Of a stretch of 64,000 nucleotides of DNA, positions 11,191 to 22,100 are shown piece after piece (position 1 is the first letter of the stretch; every line of letters begins with the position of its first letter). Source of the stretch: Gigantopelta aegis. Its lineage: Eukaryota > Mollusca > Gastropoda > Neomphalida > Peltospiridae. The stretch lies in assembly GCF_016097555.1 (NCBI RefSeq), contig NC_054707.1, positions 52,069,768-52,133,767 on the forward strand, in the 5' to 3' direction. The notes beneath the pieces were generated by a model, which saw nothing but the letters and a program-made list of their open reading frames with translations, was not told the DNA's origin and did not search any database. Position numbers and translations under genes: made by a program.

Positions 11191-13263
11191 TTTGTTTTAA
11201 TGAATTCAAAGTCATAGTATCTCTTTCAAAAACCTGATACGTTGGGGGGGGGTTTGTGTTCAGATATTTTTTGTCCAATAATGTTCTATAATTATTCACT
11301 CAAATCATGTTTAATTTTGGAACAACCTTTGTCTTAGTTGTGCATAGTATTACACACATGTACATGTATGGTAACCTTTCATTAAATAATCATCCGTTTT
11401 GATACTTTATTGTGTGCCTATTTTTGGCAAGGAAATACTTTTCACAGAAGGTAAAAAAAACACCAAACCACCTAAATTAATATATGACTCATCCAAAACT
11501 ATAAATCTGCTTTATTCGACTTAATGTTTTATTTTTTAGACTTGACAATTCAGATAATGTACAAGTACTATACATACAAAGGAAGGTTGAAATTAATCTG
11601 TTGTACCATCATGTAATATTGATTTTCCGGTGTCTAGGCAACGACATTCATAATTTGTCAGTGAAACCAATCAATCTGGGCAGGCTTCCTCCCAAGAGTT
11701 GACCTGGACACATTAGAATGCAAGACTCCTTATCATAGTATGGCACTGGGAATTGGCTTGGCATTATTTTAAAAATAGATTTTCTCTTAATACACTTGCT
11801 TTTTTTTATGCAGTTCCTCATTTCATCATATGTAGAATATATATGTTTTAAATTGTCGTAGTTTGGTGCATATTATGGTATAGTTATGTCATCGTGTTTA
11901 ATGTACAGTAAATGTATATACTGATACATAATTTTGGGTGTTATTTAATATTCATGCGCATGTACATAATTTTAACATAAATTTGATATTTTATCTACAA
12001 ACTCCCCCAAGTTTTTCTGAATCTGCTTGGTTGCTTTGCCTTGTCTTCCTCAAATATATAGTTATTATTCTGGTAGTTCGATAAATTTGTCAATTTGACT
12101 ATTGTTTAGTAACAAATCTACATAATTTGTGTCTATTATTAATATTCATGTCCATAATTTTATTTTGCATATATATATAAATTTTAAAATAAATAAATAG
12201 AAAAGATAAGGAACAGTGTAGGACTGGGAGAGGGAGTGTATTCAGATTTGCAAAACATTTTAAGCTATATACATTCACTTTTTTTCAAGATATAGGGTAG
12301 TTGACATATTTCATAGTTTCTGGTAACATTTGTTTTTGTGTCTCTTTATGAGTAAACACACACATGTTACTGAAACTGTATTCTTATGCAGTATTATTAT
12401 TCTACTAAACAATTAGTGCAACACATTAACATTTTTATATATTATATTATTATTATCATGTCTGTGTTAATTAAATATGCGTACAACCTTAATGACCTCC
12501 CTAACAACATTTCTCATCTTTAGTCAGTGAAATTATTTTAAAAGGCTGGTTAAATGTGCATGTGCAGGGATTATGTAGGGGGTGGAGGGGGGGTGGGTGG
12601 GTTAGACTATGGTGAGTGAAGTTTTTAGGTAGGGTTGAGTCACACTCTCCCTCAAAATACATGTAAAAAAATTATATAATTAGCTTCAACAGGGGAGATT
12701 TCGACCTCTGAAACACACGTTAGCCACACCCACCCCCGCACATACACCTGTGTTACCAATTTACAATTCTATTCTAAGCATTATTAAAAAATGTCTAATA
12801 ATAATGAAAATGGGACAAAGAATTACATGTATATACACAGACATAGCACATTTATGTGTTGGTTTTATTCCGTACTCGTGTTTGTTAAATATGTGAGTAT
12901 ATATAAAGCCGACTAATGGAAATTCCATGTAAATCCACACTCAAGGTTCGAGCATTTTGTAAACATTTTATAGTCAAAAGTCCAGGTGGTGCTGTTTATT
13001 TTGTTTACTATCATTTGAGAGACGATGATCTTGCTAGCACTGTACTCTAATGTAATGTTTTTACTCTCCAAATCCTATTTTGTTTACACTATATTTGAAC
13101 ATCTTTAAGACTGGAGTGTAACCTGGTGATAGAGTTCATTTGGTCAGGGGATCAATCCCCATTGGTGAACTTGTATGGGTTTTTTTTAACTCACCTGTGA
13201 CGTACGTCAGCAGAGCTTCCATTCGTCAACTTTTCTTTATATGCATGCATACATGTACACGTA
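11191..13263. other. AT-rich non-coding stretch
   Basis: No gene seen. An imperfect inverted repeat around 12555-12735 (GGGGGTGGAGG facing CCACCCCCGCACATACA) could be an old MITE. Confidence 0.3.
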
Positions 13264-13890
13264 TCTATCTTCTACTACAGTTTTTATTGAGTTGTTCTGA
13301 AACGTGGTACAATGATCCCCTCGGGCACCCTCCATAAACTAATAGAGAGATGTTTAGAAAATTTACCATTTTTTAATTATTTGTTTTTGGCTCTGCTATG
13401 ATGTTCATGAGCACAGCTTTTTCAATACTGATTTGTCTTTTGTCCATCCATCCGTCTATCCATCCATCCATCCATTCATCCATCCATCCATCCATGTGAA
13501 AGTCTATCTTCTAGAGTTTTGATTGGATAGTTCTGAAATTTGGTACTATGGGGTAGCTAGTTTTCACCAAAAAACCAGAAGCAATAATGGAACTTGAATT
13601 TGTGAATTTTTTTATTATTTTAAAGAGAAATTGAAACTTTAAAAGTCTATCTTCACCTAGAATTTTGATTGGATAGTTCTGACGCTTAGTATAAGTTTTC
13701 TCAGGAGCAGTCTTCTTCAACTAATAGAAAGATATTTTGAATTTTTTAAAATTTCTATTAAATTGTTTTAAAAATTAAATAGAAAATTTGAAAGTCTTAT
13801 CTTCTCCTAGAGTTTTGATCAGATACTTCTGAAATTTGATACTATGATTCTCTAGGGCAGTCTTTACAAACTGACAGAGATTTTGTTATT
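13264..13890. repeat. Imperfect tandem repeat, about four units of 100-150 bp
   Basis: Each unit carries AGTCTATCTTCTAGAGTTTT, GATTGGATAGTTCTGAAATT, TGGTAC or a variant. A (CATC)n tract occupies 13442-13495. Confidence 0.75.
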
Positions 13891-13997
<107 letters not shown>

Positions 13998-14379
13998 TTA
14001 GGGCACACACTTCAGTTTACCGGGGCTTCCTGATATGGGTTCATTGTTTGTGGTTAGTGATAGAAAAGTTGAACACCTCCCAACTGAGTGATGATAACTT
14101 GATATCGGGCTGAATTAAAGACTGAACTGGGTCATGAACTCGGTACTCAGGGATGGGACATAGCTCAGTTTTTTTTTTTTTAAATGGCAATGTTTCAATA
14201 TTGTTTTGCCATGGACTTTTTCTTAGTTGCAGGGGTTGTGAGACTAAGGAACAAGTAAACTAAGCTTAGCATTATGCATCTTAATTCCAGTGCTAAACAT
14301 GTATTCCAAATCATGCCATTGTATTGCATTCCACACATTTGACAAATGTTTACCCTCTATGTCTCAAAGCACTAAAAAT

Positions 14380-14691
14380 GGGGTGGGACGTAGCCCAGTG
14401 GTAAAGCGCTCACTTGATGCGTGGTCAGTTTGGGATTGATCCCTGTTGGTGGGCCCATTGTGCTATTTGTCATTCCAGCCAGTGCACCACGACTGGTATA
14501 TCAAAGGCCGTGGTATGTACTCACCTGTCTGTGGGATGGTGCATATAAAAGATTCCTTACTACTATTGGAAAAATGTAGTGGGTTTCCTTTTTAAGACTA
14601 TATGTCAAAATTACTAAATGTTTGACATCCAGTAGCCGATGATAAATAAATCAGTGTGCTCTAGTGGTGGTGTTAAACAAAACAAAATTAT
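14380..14691 (+). mobile_element. SINE family A, full length
   Basis: GGGGTGGGACGTAGCCCAGT head, central CCAGTGCACCACGACTGGTA, tail CTCTAGTGGTGGTGTTAAAC AAAACAAA. A good reference copy. Confidence 0.93.
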
Positions 14692-14794
14692 TTTTCTTCT
14701 TTCTTAAACTGGTGACTTGAGTCCTGTGAACAGACTCAAATATTGCTACACTCAATATGTGCCTGAGTACTCGTGCAGACTAGAGTCATATGTG

Positions 14795-14962
14795 TTATTC
14801 TGTCTGTGGGATGGTGCATATAAAATATCCCTTGCCTCTAATGGAAAAACATAGCAGGTTTCCTCTCTAAGACTATGTTACAGAATTACTAAATGTTTTA
14901 CATCCAATGGCCGATGATTCATTAATCAATGTGCTATAGTTGTTTTATTAAACAAAACAGTA
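14795..14962 (+). mobile_element. SINE family A, 5'-truncated
   Basis: TGTCTGTGGGATGGTGCATA through TTTTATTAAACAAAACAG, central domain to tail only. Confidence 0.85.
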
Positions 14963-15044
14963 CCTGCCAGCTTTAGAGGCAGTGGATTAATCATTACGCC
15001 AGCAAGACTGGTTTATATTATACAAACAGATATATATATATATA

Positions 15045-16552
15045 CTAGTGGAAAAAAGTAACTGTGTATGGTTATCATGTTGATAAAAAAATAATTTCAA
15101 GACATAAAACGATAAAATGATCATATAGCATTATTTATTAGGCAATTAAGCAAAACGTCAATTCATTTAAAATGTCACAGCATCCGTCATTTCATCGGTA
15201 TTGGGGATGAAAGACATGGGGGGTAAAAAAACAGTTCACAAAGTTAATAGCGTGTATGGCCACCGTTTGCGTTGATGCAGGCCTGGCACCGTCGCCTCAT
15301 AGAGCCTACCAAATTGTTGAAGAATGCCTGGGGAATGCCGTTCCAGATCTGTACTAACGTCTGACCAAGCGCTCTCAACGTCAGCGGCTGGTTAGGCAGT
15401 GCACGTACACGACGTTGCATCTCATCCCAGACGTGCTCGATTGGTGCAAGATCGGGTGAAACCGCAGGCCACTGCAACACATCGATGTTCTGCTGTGCTA
15501 GAAAATCCATTACCACCCGGGCGACGTGAGGTCTAGCATTGTCATGCTGAAGCGTGATGTGACGTTGCTGTCCTTGCACAAATGGGATGACGTGAGCCTG
15601 AATAATGTCGTCACGGTAGCGTACAGCGTTCAAATTGCCATCGATGACCACAAGAGGTGTTCGTCCAGTTGACGTGATGCCACCCCAAACCATGACACTG
15701 CCTCCGCCAAATGCACGTCGCTCCACAACACAGGCGTCACTAAAACGTTCTCCAACACGACGATACACTCTTGAACGGCCGTCACTGCTGTCCAAGTGAA
15801 ACCTGGACTCGTCCGTAAACAGTATACCCGCCCAGTCACGGTGATTAAAGTGCAAGTGTCTTCTACACCAAGCCAAACGTGCTACACGATGACGTCTTAG
15901 CAAAACTGAACGGACAGCCGGGCGTCGCGGACGGATACCATGTTCACGTAATCGATTCCGTACAGTTCTGGGATTAATGGCACGCAATCCAGGAATGGTC
16001 CGCGCTGTCAGACTTGCCGTTTGGAATCGATTCCCGAGGTGCACGAGTCTGATGTGGTTGTCCTGCTGTTTTGACATCACGCGTGGACGGCCTGCACGTT
16101 GTTGGTCTCTGACATTACCAACATGTTGATAACGTCTCCACAAAGCCTGAATAATGTTTATGTGTACACCAAATTGCGTAGCGACAGCGCGATGGCGCAT
16201 ACCAGCCTGGATCATGCCAATTGCGTGAAGGCGGTCATTTTCGTTTAGCCTGGGCATTGCTCTGCTACAATTTTCAACAGAAATAACCTGCTTTTCTGTA
16301 CCCCCGGTTGGCATGCAATGACCCGACAGTTGAAAAGTCGACAAAAACTTGAAAAGTAACATGTTGGGAGAAAAAAATGGGAAAAACATGTTCATGTCCC
16401 AGAAGCAAAACTGCACGTGCAAATACGGCATTGACCCAGCTATTGTGTGGCGGTGCGTTCACTGGTAACATGTACAAAACATCAGGCTAAAATATTGAGC
16501 GGTTTTATTTTCATCCGATTTTTTAGGTTACACAGTTACTTTTTTCCACTAG
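15045..16552 (-). mobile_element. Apparently intact Tc1-like DD34E transposon
   Basis: A 1508-bp element bounded by TA duplications (15043-15044 and 16553-16554). Both ends share at least 24 identical bases of terminal inverted repeat (CTAGTGGAAAAAAGTAACTG then TGTA). One uninterrupted transposase frame lies inside on the - strand. Perfect TIRs and an open frame suggest a young insertion. It sits about 2.5 kb upstream of the first recognised POU6F exon. Confidence 0.95.
15244..16257 (-). CDS. Tc1-like transposase, 337 aa
   Basis: Cuts and pastes its own TIR-bounded element into TA sites in the nucleus. The N-terminal half has paired helix-turn-helix-like DNA-binding segments (MPRLNENDRLHAIGMIQAGM at the start, then GRPRVMSKQQ and NPRTVRNRLREHGIRPRRP). 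Catalytic residues: D in FTDESRF, D in QHDNARPH, and E in SPDLAPIEHVWD, with 34 residues between the second D and E (DD34E, Tc1 clade). GGGSVMVWGGI is the usual glycine-rich box. Length matches the roughly 340 aa typical of the family. The frame is open 58 codons further upstream, to 16431, but the ATG at 16257 fits family length and start (MPR). No stop or frameshift, so it may be active. Confidence 0.93.
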   Translation of the reverse strand: MPRLNENDRLHAIGMIQAGMRHRAVATQFGVHINIIQALWRRYQHVGNVRDQQRAGRPRVMSKQQDNHIRLVHLGNRFQTASLTARTIPGLRAINPRTVRNRLREHGIRPRRPAVRSVLLRRHRVARLAWCRRHLHFNHRDWAGILFTDESRFHLDSSDGRSRVYRRVGERFSDACVVERRAFGGGSVMVWGGITSTGRTPLVVIDGNLNAVRYRDDIIQAHVIPFVQGQQRHITLQHDNARPHVARVVMDFLAQQNIDVLQWPAVSPDLAPIEHVWDEMQRRVRALPNQPLTLRALGQTLVQIWNGIPQAFFNNLVGSMRRRCQACINANGGHTRY

Positions 16553-17854
16553 TATATATTTTGTGACTCATTTTATTTTGTTCAGAAATAGATTTTACAG
16601 GTAAACTCATATGCCATATGGTACATTCATTAATAAAATATTCATTGTATTTAGCCAATGCAACATGATTGTGAATCCAAATTGCTAATAAAAGACTTTT
16701 AGAATGCATACATTATTTATGAATTTGCATAATTAATCATATGCGAGCCTATTAGGTCAGTCTATTGTAATGTATGCTGCATTTGGTAAGTACCTTCCCT
16801 AGCTGCTTTATTCCCATGAGGCCCGGGGAGTTTATTGTAGCTGATTCAGTGCGCGGTGTTGTTATGAAGATCAATGCCTGCTATTAACTCAAGCTCATTA
16901 ATTCCGATATTGAATGTGGATCTGTCGGGCCAAAGAAATTACCGAGGCCTGCCAAGAGTTTCGAACATCAATAACTATGTGGACTATCTCCAGAAATCTC
17001 ATTTCATAGGCAAATTAGTGCAGTATGTGATTCGACTTGTTAAACAAAAATTCTCTTTGAAAATTAATTGTTTTTAGTTAAAGTCATTATATATTTTTTT
17101 AATAACATGGTAATAGAAATTCATTATCTTGATGCTGAAAAGACCAAACTAACATTGGTCAAAGTATTGGTGGCTCAAAATAAGCATAATAGTGGTTAAT
17201 GAAAATTAGGCCATGGGACAATTTCTGCATCAAGCTTCACTGGATTGAAGAGATAACCGAGGTGAAGATGATGATTTTGGGCTGTATTATGTAGTAGTTA
17301 CAATCTGCTTTAATGGGACTGGCCTGAGCTATGTAAGATGTTTCCAAGTAATAACATTTTATAATCACTAGTATTAGTTACTATTACATATTAAATATAT
17401 TTTCTTGTTTAGAATATCAGTATCCATATATTCAAGGTGTTTCTGACCATCTTAATATGGTTAAAACTATTTTAAACTGCGTAATGACTATTGTCGGTGA
17501 CTTTGATATGAAAAGGCTGTGTATTATGTAATTTATGTCTCAACAGTTCTATTTAGCATCCCTACATGTGTATAGAAACTGTTATAAGTGTATAATACAC
17601 ATTGATCAAGTATTAAAGCATTAAAACCAAATAATGTTTATGCTTTAATGTACATGGAAAGTAAACGGTCAACCTAATATTATACCACTCTTGAATAATT
17701 TTTCCTGTATATTTTTTATTTGAATTCCATTAATACACACAGTACTTAGTCTTTGAACATGTTTACTAAAACTGTGTTTGAATTTTATTGATATCCTCTT
17801 TATTAACAGCTCCTGAAATATTTTAATATAATATAATTTGTTGCAATAAATATA
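16553..17854. other. Repeat-poor upstream region
   Basis: No TE, tandem repeat or convincing coding frame was seen. The stretch 16720-17340 is less AT-biased and non-repetitive, a candidate for conserved regulatory DNA. The open frame at 16874-17077 has no recognisable domain. Confidence 0.3.
16723..16744 (+). promoter_or_regulatory. Octamer plus homeobox-type composite site upstream of POU6F
   Basis: Perfect octamer ATTTGCAT runs directly into AATTAAT and then CATATGC. It lies about 2.3 kb before the first recognised POU6F exon, inside about 700 bp of repeat-free sequence. POU proteins bind octamer and ATTA-type sequences (family knowledge); function here is inference. Confidence 0.3.
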
Positions 17855-18405
17855 TATGTTTCAAGGACTACAATTGTAGAAAAAGACAGTGTGACAATTT
17901 CATGAGTGTACATGCATTTTGTTTTACTGAATATTTCATTCATACAGAATTTAACATTTGAGTTTTATTTCCTAGCTTTCAATAAATATATGTCTTAAAG
18001 ATATGTACCATTCTACAACTGTTGTACAATAAGACCATGTGACAATTCCATGCATGTGCATGCACATTTTGTTTTACTGAATATTTCAGTCATACACAAT
18101 TTCATAATTTAATTTGTTTACGTTTAAAATTCTATTTTCTAGCTTTCAATAAAATTTATACATTTTTAAAGACATGTATCATCTTACAGTTGTTGTACAG
18201 AAAAAAACATGAAAATTCCATGCATGTAAATGCATTTATTTCAATTGAATATTTCAGTTATACAGAATTTCATTATTTAACTTGTTTCCATTTAAAATTT
18301 ATTTCCTCCCTTTCAATAAATACATGTTTTAAAGACATGTCCCATCCTACAAATGTTGCATTGAAGGACAATGTGACAATTCTATGCATCCAAACTCTGT
18401 TTATT
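17855..18405. repeat. Tandem repeat of about 165 bp, 3.4 units
   Basis: Units share GACAATTCCATGCATGT, TTTTGTTTTACTGAATATTT, CTAGCTTTCAATAAAT and ACATGT near TACAGTTGTTGTACA. A 73-aa frame here is repeat-derived. Confidence 0.85.
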
Positions 18406-19038
18406 TTCTAACGTGTAATGTTCTACTGCTGTGGCTTGTCAGTGTATCAATACCATTGCTGTTGTGCTGTGTGCATGCATATGCAGGCATTCCTGCAGTT
18501 GACAGCTTTACACTTCAAACATTTGGGTCCAGTTCGTAAATTTATCTTGTTTCCCTTGACTCCCAGATTGCTCCGTCCTGACAGCGCTGATCATTATACA
18601 AGAGATTGGCCAATATTGAGCCCATGGAGCAGGAACAAAATTGCTCGTGGCAAGCGAACCCTGGTTGGTTCCCAGCTCCATCTTATTGACGAGTCAGTGG
18701 TCTGCTAGTCTCCGCGTGCACTCACCAGCATTGGATATTATTATGACAGGTACAGACATTATAATAATCAGGCTTTGTTCAATGTAATATTCACATAACT
18801 ACTGGATGAATTAATAATTAAGCACAGGGTTAGTTTTAAATTATAAATTTGAACAAAAAAATATAAATAATAAAAACCAAAATGGAGGAAGGGGGGAGGG
18901 AGTTAAGAAAATAACAACATTATCTTCTGCTAGGGTGATGTTTCGTTTTCTCAACTAACCATTTGTTGCTGGAGATTTTAGTTTTTGGTTTTCACTTGTT
19001 GCGACATTGATCCGACGGGCAATGTTGTTGTTTTGCAG
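18406..19038. other. Immediate upstream region of POU6F exon 1
   Basis: Moderately GC-rich between 18520 and 18730 (for example CCCATGGAGCAGGAAC). It may hold an untranslated exon or promoter, but no TATA box or definite donor was identified. Confidence 0.3.
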
Positions 19039-19097
19039 AGCACTTCTCTGGCATTGTGGGCTAACTGTGAGACGAGAGGGCAGCGTCCGACGTCGGC
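19039..19097 (+). other. POU6F: 5'UTR part of POU6F first coding exon
   Basis: A pyrimidine-rich tract ending TTTTGCAG (AG at 19037-19038) looks like a splice acceptor 59 nt before the ATG, implying at least one non-coding exon further upstream. The segment is GC-richer than its surroundings and contains no ATG before the chosen start. The alternative is that transcription begins nearby and the AG is coincidental. Confidence 0.5.
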
Positions 19098-19196
19098 ATG
19101 GACACTGACTCCAACGACGCCACAGCCTCGGAGAGTCTGAATGGCGAGACAAAGCCAGACGCCGCGAAACTCGCCCAGACCGCCATAATAAAACAG
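19098..19196 (+). CDS. POU6F: POU6F coding exon 1
   Basis: Encodes residues 1-33, starting MDTDSNDATASESLNGE, acidic and polar. Ends CAG before the donor GTAGGT, phase 0. The reading frame continues into the intron only as a shadow. Context at the ATG is favourable (G at -3, G at +4). It is separated from exon 2 by a 14-kb intron, as is common for the first coding exon of developmental regulators. Confidence 0.75.
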
Positions 19197-22100
19197 GTAG
19201 GTGTTTCTCTCCCAGCCCGAGCTGGCCTCTCTCAGGTGATCGCAGTTTATGCAGGTAATAATCATGTCTCATTAACAAATCTATGTTAATAATATGTAAC
19301 TTCTACCACCGCAGTTTTCTTTTGCCGTGACGACGGCCGAAGGTTGTGTTCATTAATTCATGGATGTGTGGTCGGAACGTTGGACCGCTTGGATGTTTTT
19401 CGGTGCTGGAATTTCGTTACCATATGGTGGCAGCTCGGACGGCATAATTTGAGCCACGGCAGACGGTGGGAAGCAGGCATGGGTTTCATCAGGTAGGCGA
19501 CTTGGAGCCGAGATGGTGGTTTCATCGTCAAATGGATTTGCATTATCTTGCAAAAATAATGAGTAATTTATCTTAATGTAAACCATTTCCTGAAAGTGCA
19601 GTCTCACTCACTAGGATAACAATACTGACTAAGATATTGATAGTAATTAGCTGAAGTAAAGATAATTAGCTTGCATTATTGCCTTTTTGATGGAGGAATT
19701 TAGTTTTTCTTGGATTTTGTTTCTAATTGTTTTGCTGCGAGTCAGTTATTATGATGTCTTTGTCTTGTTGTGAACGAGCCTGGTCGTGTCTTGGGTAGAT
19801 GTAGAGTTAGTGGACTGGGCTTTGGAGAATGCAATGTTCATGATTGTTTTTTATTGATTGGATTTGAGATGAGATGGCAAGTCTCGGAAGACCGGTGAGG
19901 TACAAACAGGCTGATGAGGAAAATACTTGTGACAAATTCATTTCACGTTTTCTTTGAATGTATAAATTATTTAAGCACACATTTTTAACACTGATATAAT
20001 TAGATACCGTATTAATTTTTAAAGTTATTTTCTTTGTTTAATGCAAGGTTGTTGTTTTTTCATCATCATTAAATTTAGGCTTTATTAATTTTTTAAAACC
20101 ATATTTGACATTATAATGTCACATCTACTTGATATAGTAATAAAATGGATACATAGGTATGCCTGCTGATAAATGCTGCATAAACCACCCCTTGTCTATA
20201 ACAAATATTTTAGATACCTATGTTTTTTATACATTTTTTTAATAGTTACCTCTGTATAACAACCTCCTATCTATAACAAATATTTCTGATATGTTCTGTA
20301 TACAAATTCTTATCTTTTACCTCTATATTAAGGTCCCCTGTTTTAATGGGCCATATTTAGTATATTGTCTGTGTGTCATTCATACACATGTTGTTTTATG
20401 TAGCTGTATAAATGGGATACCCAGAATGGTACACAAAACACCATGGTGTTCAACTGGGTTAGTTGGCGTCATAAGATGATACACTAATTATAAGTATTGA
20501 GAAAGCAAAACTTTTCCACATTTTTTCCCTCAGATTTGAGCTTCAAATTTAAAATGATTTCACAGTGTTGATTCGATTGTACCAGTAACCGAAATGCTGA
20601 AAAATTACTTCAGTTTTGTATAGGGGGGTTTGGGGGTCGAAACCCCCCTGCTCCAAATTAATTTAATATTTTTTTTAAATGTATTTTCTGAGGAAGCATG
20701 ATCTCTAACAACTTTGCTCGTGGCCATCTAGACAGCAGCCCTACAATATGTTCTGCACACACGCCTAATGTATATTTTACATTAAATAGTGTTCTCTGTT
20801 TTTCGCAAATTATCAACTTGTATTTGAAAGGTTAAGTTTATAACATAGCATTATTAAAATTAAGAGCTATTAAGTTTAAATCTATTTTACTGTATACTTT
20901 ATAAGAGCATATGATTTTTAACCTTTTTATTTTATTTCAGTTTTTTTGGCACAAAATAATTTTCACAATTTGATCTGAATTGCTAAAAAAAAAGGGGACA
21001 AGATGTACGTAGTCCAGTGGTAAAGTGCTCACTGATGCACGTCCTCGGTTTAGGATCGATTCCTATTGGAGGGCCCATTGGGCTATTTCTTGTTCCAGCC
21101 AGTGCACAACTGGTATATCAAAGGCTGTGGTATGTGCTATCCTGTGTGAGATGGTGCGTAAAAAAGATCCCTTGCTACTAATGGAAAAAATTATAGCAGG
21201 TTTCCTCTCTAAGACTATATGTTAAAAAATTACCAAATGTTTGACATTCAATAGCCGATGATTAATAAATCAGTGAGCTCTTGTGGTGTTGTTAAACAAA
21301 AACAAACTTTAACAAACATTTTACTTTTTAAAAAAAAGACCTTTACTTAGGTATGGTAAAGAGTTTCAGCTTTTCAAAAATAATTTCAGCTTTTTCTTAA
21401 AACTGAGTACTTATTGCATCCCTGTATTGAACATTCCTGAAAGCTATAGTAGTGTCGGAAATAGAATAAAACTGATTTTCGTTGATTTTGTCTTTCATAT
21501 TAAACTGACAAGTAAATATTTTATAAATATCTATTTAATGATACTCTACCTAATTTAGTATTTACTTGTTTGGGTTCTCATTGATGTACAAGGTGGTGTT
21601 TACTCTTGAAATTAAAAGAAAGATGTCAGTAAACAGGTGATTTGTGCTCTTTATTGGAACAGACTACATGTATAAAAAAAAAATTGACACAAGTCAATTT
21701 CATTGCTGCAATATGTGAGGGACTCTCTCTGATGATGGTTTACCCCTATCCCTCTCCAAAACAAAATATTTGAAGACATTTCTAAGTAACCTTTGAGCAA
21801 AACTGTCAAGAACCATTCTGAGTGTTTGATCTACTAGTATTATATCGGTATTAAAGGTGCTATGTATATGTATTAAAGGTGCTATGTATATGTATTAAAG
21901 GTGCTATGTATATGTATTAAAGGTGGTATGTACATGTATTAAAGGTGCTATCTCCAGGTTGCATAATCACGGCTATTGCAAATATTTTTTGTAAAATTAA
22001 ATTTTGCTTTAAAATTTAAAGACTACACCTTCAACTATATGTCCATAAATGATTCTAACAAAATAATTTTATCTACTAGTAGAAAATATTTTTTTATTGG

